DNA of 11,050 nucleotides from Euperipatoides rowelli (Eukaryota; Onychophora; Udeonychophora; Euonychophora; Peripatopsidae). The translations under genes and the position numbers were made by a program. Below are positions 7,564-11,050 of this stretch, in pieces. The stretch lies in the NCBI GenBank assembly GCA_003024985.2, contig PXIH01S0002175.1. The stretch is one strand, 5' to 3'. The notes under the pieces were generated by a model, which saw nothing but the letters and a program-made list of their open reading frames with translations, had not been told where the DNA came from and searched no databases. The stretch's first letter is position 1; each line of letters opens with the position of its first letter.

Positions 7564-7815
7564 TGATGGGCAGACAGTTTAGAACCCACCCACTTAGGAA
7601 TAAGAAAATATTGAAGCCAGCTTTACGTACAATGGAAACAAGCACTAGTAGAATGACAAAAAAGTTAAAAACAATATCCTGACAGACATTTGATGGACAG
7701 AGGCAAGAACCTTCACGCGTAGGAATAAGGAAATATTTAAGCTAGTTTTCCCTACAAGGAAAACAAATACTGCTAGAATGACATAAAAGTCTAAAAACAA
7801 CATCATGACCGACAA
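7564..7815. repeat. Tandem duplication of about 126 bp
   Basis: Two diverged copies, 7564-7690 and 7691-7815, both start TGATGG. They share AGGAATAAG, AAATATT, a TACAA segment, TAGAATGACA and AAAAACAA in the same order, about 125-127 bp apart. I estimate about a quarter of positions differ. Both strands are broken by stops, so this is not coding in its present form. It would be intronic if the minus-strand gene model holds. Confidence 0.75.
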
Positions 7816-8109
7816 TCCTGAACAGTATTAGTTCTCAGCTCATGGGGCTGAATATCAAGGAAGAAGTAGAAGTCCATCAAGGAAGTATAAGTGTATTAGG
7901 GTGAAGGAAAATCGGCGAGTATGAGCTTGAACTGGTGAATGATAAGAATAAGTGTGTATAGTTTACTACAATAATACCACACAAGACATTTATTAGAGAT
8001 TTAGACAAGTATATATACAATATGTAAAAAATAAAGTAGTGAATCCATTATGTTTTCATAAATACGATTTGAGAAACAGATTTAGTAAATAGGCCATAGA
8101 ACAACTAAC
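7816..8109. other. Non-coding stretch, probable intron
   Basis: Mixed AT-rich sequence without an open frame or splice-bounded island on either strand. It lies between two minus-strand exon candidates and would be intron. Confidence 0.45.
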
Positions 8110-8166
8110 TTTGCCTGGATTAAGCAAGCTGAAGAAAAGATGGGTTAACTTGCACTTCCATCTAGG
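8110..8166 (-). CDS. Candidate 57-nt internal exon
   Basis: The minus strand shows CTGTTCTATTCTCTGTAG, a very good acceptor ending at 8167, then 19 open codons and a GCAAA/GTTAGT donor at 8109-8108. Only one frame is open and it is phase 0 at both ends: P-R-W-K-C-K-L-T-H-L-F-F-S-L-L-N-P-G-K. It would splice in frame to the acidic terminal exon, giving K then D-S-L-K-K-K. No domain is recognised. The short length means chance cannot be excluded. The tract just upstream (8190-8341) is the pyrimidine-rich part of an antisense frame I rejected as a gene. Confidence 0.35.
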
Positions 8167-8444
8167 CTACAGAGAATAGAACAGGTTTCTCAAAGACTGA
8201 ATCTTGAGCCGGTTGCAACATCTTGAACATTGGTAAATTCAATTATGTAGGAAACAGGTCTATATAATTTCCTAAGGATAAATTTATTTCCAGTCGGAGT
8301 GTTAAAGGTTTGGAAAGCATAAATTGACCAAGAGCAAAATACTAAAGTTTGAATGAGGCAGGTAAAGATAAGAAAAAAGTGTGGGCCAAGAGCAGAAAAG
8401 AGTGATTCATATGTATAGTGATGATTCATGATTCTATGAGTTTT

Positions 8445-9495
8445 TCTCTCAAAGAATGAGAAGTCACAACAATTTGAAGCTGGGGGAATGCAGTTGTCCA
8501 GGAGATTGAAGAAGCAATCCTGATGAGCAAAAACCCTACAAGTGAGTTTATTGTCTTCCTGGATGTCAATGGTATTTGGAAACTTGGATAACTTGAACAT
8601 CTCAGTAGGCTGGAAATCAATCAGAATGGCTAGATTCAGGATTGCTAAATTCTCCATAGTTAGGTCGGTGAGCTTAGCTTATATTAACTCTGTATAATTA
8701 ATGCTTTCTTTTGCGAGATGGCGCTTTTGGAGAGCAATATTATTATTCATTCATTTAAAAAAAAATATTCACTATTCTCTACCTGTGAATAATTGTATTA
8801 TTCAATCTGTAGATTCCATTAAGATTTTGGGCTTATTTATTCAGGATAATTTAAAATGTAATATTCATATTTCAGAATCTATTAAGAAGGCCAATTCTAG
8901 AATTTTTATGCTATATCACCTTAAACGTTTTGGGGCTGATAAATTTATTTTATTACATGTTTACCTTTCATTTATTATTAACTTATTGTGCTCCTGTTTG
9001 GCACTCATCCATTACTAAACAACAAAATATGTTGGAATCAGTTCAAAAAAGATGTTAGGCTTGTAATGGGTTCTGAATATATTGATTATAATTCTTCTCT
9101 TATATTGCTTAATATTCCTAGTTTATTTGATTTTAGAATTTCATTAATTAAAATATTTGCTGCTACATTTTTTTTTCATTCTTTCCAGAATATTTAACTC
9201 CTATTCAATTTAATAGTTCTGGCCGTTTTACTAGAAATTGTCATTTACATTCTACTCCGTTTATTCGTACTCAACGATTTAAAAAATCTACTATTCCTTT
9301 TATGATTGGCCACAATAATCATGACATAAGTTCTTTTAAATAGATCTTCTTTCTAATTTTAAATTTTTATTTTTCTGATACTATTTGTAAAAAAAACTTT
9401 ATCCTTTAGGGCTAAGGTTTTAACAATTATATTGATGTACTGTATATTTACTGTATATTAATTTTTTTCTTAATAATAAACTTAATAATAATATT
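8445..9495 (+). mobile_element. 5'-truncated Jockey/CR1-like LINE fragment
   Basis: The stretch carries reverse-transcriptase remains in order on the plus strand, then a short 3' tail with TACTGTATATT words and a TAA-rich end (about 9472-9494). The 5' edge is soft: sequence before about 8445 has no recognisable RT, so the element is 5'-truncated, as is usual for LINEs. Assignment to the Jockey/CR1/I group rests on the motif order and the absence of a visible RNase H after RT. I could not delimit a target-site duplication. It is antisense to the minus-strand exon candidates on both sides, consistent with an intronic insertion. Confidence 0.75.
8464..9343 (+). pseudogene. Decayed LINE reverse transcriptase ORF2, C-terminal half
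   Basis: The frame changes repeatedly. At 8464-8486 it reads S-Q-Q-F-E-A-G-G (like the QFGF-RxG region). At 8487-8571 it reads V-V-Q-E-I-E-E-A-I, then F-I-V-F-L-D-V-N-G, which is RT motif A. From 8572 another frame continues N-L-D-N-L-N-I-S-V and R-I-A-K-F until TAA 8695-8697. The region that should hold the catalytic FADD/YADD box is missing, so roughly 100 codons are deleted near 8660-8735. From 8740 the thumb-like part reads V-D-S-I-K-I-L-G-L-F-I-Q, then I-K-K-A-N-S-R-I-F. Then, after another shift at about 8984, it reads Y-C-A-P-V-W-H-S. Further shifts at about 9055 and 9180 lead through L-L-N-I-P-S-L-F-D-F-R and F-P-E-Y-L-T-P to a TAG at 9341-9343. With at least four frameshifts, a stop and no catalytic box it cannot encode a working enzyme. 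Open frames at 8701-9018 and 8988-9197 are pieces of it. Confidence 0.8.
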
Positions 9496-9497
9496 AC

Positions 9498-9573
9498 CTA
9501 AGCTGAATACAAACTGGACAGCCAAGATGGATTCCAAATAGTCTTCAACAAAAGAGCATCTGAAGCATATTTC
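9498..9573 (-). CDS. Candidate 76-nt exon beside the LINE tail
   Basis: On the minus strand, TATAGTCTTTTTCAG is an excellent acceptor ending at 9574. It is followed by 25 open codons and a CTTAG/GTAATA donor at 9497-9496. The phase 0-1 frame reads E-I-C-F-R-C-S-F-V-E-D-Y-L-E-S-I-L-A-V-Q, then F-V-F-S-L. A second frame is open up to a TAG exactly at the donor, so the frame is not certain. The bases downstream of the donor appear to derive from the LINE's TAA-rich tail. If so, the present donor context is younger than the exon. Low confidence because the exon is short and no homology is recognised. Confidence 0.3.
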
Positions 9574-9728
9574 CTGAAAAAGACTATAAAAATATTTATT
9601 TTGCCAAAAGCTTGTCTACTAACCTGAATTTGAACCACTCAGACCTCACAATGAGTTTCTTTACTAACACATTTTACCTAGTCTACCAACATTTATTCCG
9701 AGAATCCTTGGAAATCATAAGGAGGTTA

Positions 9729-9897
9729 CACAGGATTTTTTAAGGAGAAATATCCGATTAGAAAAGCACCATAGAGTTTTCTATCTTCATGGACATTATT
9801 GATGGTGAGAAAATATTCAAACTGACTGCAATTGTCCATCACTGTCATATTCTGTATATAGTAAGGAGTATCAGTGAGAGTGATAGTAGAACGAGAA
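9729..9897 (-). CDS. Candidate exon, weakly Ig-strand-like
   Basis: The minus strand is open for 56 codons from a CACCCAG acceptor (AG at 9899-9898) to TAA 9728-9726. The residues run R-S-T-I-T-L-T-D-T-P-Y-Y-I-Q and later F-E-Y-F-L-T-I-N-N-V-H-E-D-R, then L-Y-G-A-F-L-I-G. The alternating hydrophobic L-T-I-x-N-V pattern resembles strands E and F of immunoglobulin-like domains, but the usual F-strand Cys is absent. The donor is unclear: GTGTAA at 9731 or GTAACC at 9729 are both weak. Coding texture is good. The family call is only a suggestion. Confidence 0.3.
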
Positions 9898-10271
9898 CTG
9901 GGTGATTACAGCAGAAGACTATCAGTCTGTGTGTTTATAGCAACTAAAGATAATAATGTTTAATATTATTAAATAGTTGTTTATATCCTTATTACTTATT
10001 AGCTGGATTAGGAACAGAATATTAGGGACTTAGCCAAAGAAAATTAGAAACAAAAAAAAAATAAGTAAAAATTATTTATAAATAATAAACACAGGGCTGA
10101 AGCCATAATTGGAAAAAATGTTGTATTACGATAACTTAGAAAAATAAAGTGTAAACTAGTTTTGTTTGCTTAGTAAATGGAAATATACTAAAAAGAAGAA
10201 AAAAATGTTGAAAAGAAATAAAACGAAGGGGAAAAATATTTAAATTCCGAATTTTCCACATTTTGACTTAC
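9898..10271. other. AT-rich non-coding stretch, probable intron
   Basis: No splice-bounded island is convincing on either strand. Several T-rich acceptor-like tracts occur on the minus strand, each followed quickly by stops. Confidence 0.45.
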
Positions 10272-10353
10272 AGCAATCCAAACAGCCTTCAGTGTCAGAA
10301 ATGGAAAAAGTAAGCTGATAAATTAATGAATCTTTTTTTCGTATTAAATATAT
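10272..10353 (-). CDS. Candidate exon with perfect GTAAGT donor
   Basis: The minus strand shows TTTGATTAGTTTCAG (acceptor ending 10354), 27 open codons plus one base, then T/GTAAGT at 10271-10266, the only perfect GTAAGT donor I found. The phase 0-1 frame reads I-Y-L-I-R-K-K-D-S-L-I-Y-Q-L-T-F-S-I-S-D, then T-E-G-C-L-D-C. The plus strand offers a rival 36-nt exon at 10274-10309: TTGACTTACAG, then 12 open codons beginning Q-S-K-Q-P-S-V, then GTAAGC. The two cannot both be spliced from one transcript. The minus choice rests on the larger frame and on the other minus-strand candidates. Confidence 0.3.
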
Positions 10354-10372
10354 CTGAAACTAATCAAAGACC

Positions 10373-10403
10373 GCTCTTCTTTGTCATTACATGGGAGAAG
10401 AGC
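10373..10403. repeat. GCTCTTCT/AGAAGAGC hairpin
   Basis: A perfect 8-bp inverted repeat at 10373-10380 and 10396-10403 encloses a 15-base loop. No T-run follows and no known RNA family is suggested. Confidence 0.5.
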
Positions 10404-11050
10404 TGGCTGACATATTTTGTACATTATCGTTAGCAGATGATTAATTTGAATCCGTGTAATCAGCGATAACAAATTATTTTTCAGCTTAATAAAAACATGG
10501 AGTATGGAGCATAAGTGTTAAGGCAGAGGAAACTTTGAATGTTTTTTTAAGACTCAGAAAATTAGTTAAACTTGTGGTTTTACTTTTAAGAAAAGGAAGG
10601 AAAGCCACAACTGATAATGGGAGATAATTCAATACGGAATACATGAAATTACAGACCAAAAGACTACAGTAACAAAAGAATGCTCAAGATAATATTCAAT
10701 TAGTGCAAAATAAAAGTTTGCTTCATAAGAGTAATCTGGAAGTGATGTGAAAATCTATGACAGCTGTCACAATAGATCGCAGGCATAAAGAAAACTTTAA
10801 AGAGGAAAATAATAACAAATGAATTGCAATTATTGCGGAGAAAATTGGCACAAAAATAGGATTATCAGAGTTTAAAGTTAGCGGTAAAATATGTATTATT
10901 GTTCTAAATTAATTCACTTTTCTAAAGTATGTTGGACAAATCAAAATAAGTTTGTGAATAAGCGTGACTCTTTTGAACATAATGTAGATGTAAACAAAAC
11001 TCTCTTGAATTAGTCAGAAAATTTAAAGGTGACATGCTTCGGATTTTTTC
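10404..11050. other. AT-rich stretch without a supportable gene
   Basis: Short open patches exist on the minus strand. One lies at about 10737-10640 after a CACTTCCAG acceptor-like site; another is just upstream of it in a different frame. None has matching splice boundaries. The region contains the 12-bp palindrome at 10758-10769. A 16-mer, AAACTTTAAAGAGGAA, is present at both 2721 and 10792. Confidence 0.4.
10758..10769. promoter_or_regulatory. TGACAGCTGTCA palindrome, TALE-homeodomain-type site
   Basis: This perfect 12-bp palindrome consists of two TGACAG half-sites around a CAGCTG E-box core. From general knowledge it matches the dimer motif bound by MEIS/PKNOX/TGIF-class homeodomain proteins. 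It could be an intronic or upstream enhancer site. Function is inferred from motif identity alone. Confidence 0.4.

Noticed and set aside
8426-8620. 64-codon minus-strand frame
   Set aside because: Shadow of the plus-strand LINE RT in another frame.
8190-8657. A 155-codon minus-strand frame that can be read as two phase-matched Ig-like half-exons (8609-8540 and from 8341) around a 198-nt intron
   Set aside because: The same bases on the plus strand encode RT motif A (F-I-V-F-L-D-V) in line with a downstream LINE thumb region. This is the stronger and simpler explanation for 8445-8657. The remaining part, 8341-8190, has no convincing donor.
10274-10309. Plus-strand 36-nt microexon (Q-S-K-Q-P-S-V...)
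   Set aside because: Not discarded outright, but set below the overlapping minus-strand exon, which has a perfect GTAAGT donor and a longer frame.

Overview
The window is AT-rich (roughly 30% GC by eye) eukaryotic DNA. It has long homopolymer runs, TA-rich microsatellites, remnants of transposable elements and only short exon-sized coding islands. No bacterial operon, rRNA, tRNA or CRISPR array is visible. The recurrent TACAGTATA, TAGGCTA and TACTCG words, the LINE remnant and the hAT-type MITE suggest an invertebrate animal. My guess is an arthropod, possibly a crustacean, but the sequence alone cannot settle this.

Layout. Bases 1-676 are intergenic or intronic. Bases 677-1250 hold a degenerate minisatellite-like array. 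Bases 1251-3700 are AT-rich, with a transposon-end-like hairpin at 1806 and a long stop-free antisense frame at 1842-2156. A candidate plus-strand exon pair (3708-3770 and 4219-4238) flanks a 68-bp tandem repeat. A 329-bp hAT-like MITE with a near-perfect 8-bp target-site duplication (5065-5409) interrupts a CpG-rich island-like block (about 5040-5680). This is followed by a possible plus-strand terminal exon at 6216-6341.

The best host coding evidence is a minus-strand terminal exon at 7206-6982. It encodes a 74-residue acidic, Ser/Glu-rich C-terminus with a K-C-V-S-F motif like those that dock protein phosphatase 1. It has a strong splice acceptor and a downstream AATAAA at 6700-6695. Upstream minus-strand exon candidates lie at 8166-8110 (phase 0-0, compatible with the terminal exon) and, more weakly, at 7459-7337, 9573-9498, 9897-9729 and 10353-10272. 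I cannot prove that these belong to one gene.

A 5'-truncated, multiply frameshifted Jockey/CR1-like LINE reverse transcriptase lies on the plus strand at about 8445-9495, antisense to the candidate minus-strand gene. It probably sits inside one of that gene's introns. It explains most of the longer open frames between 8.4 and 9.3 kb. Tandem duplications at 7564-7815 and 6757-6814, and a perfect TGACAGCTGTCA palindrome at 10758, are the other notable structures.

All exon calls are by-eye gene models from splice signals and reading frames. None rests on an alignment.
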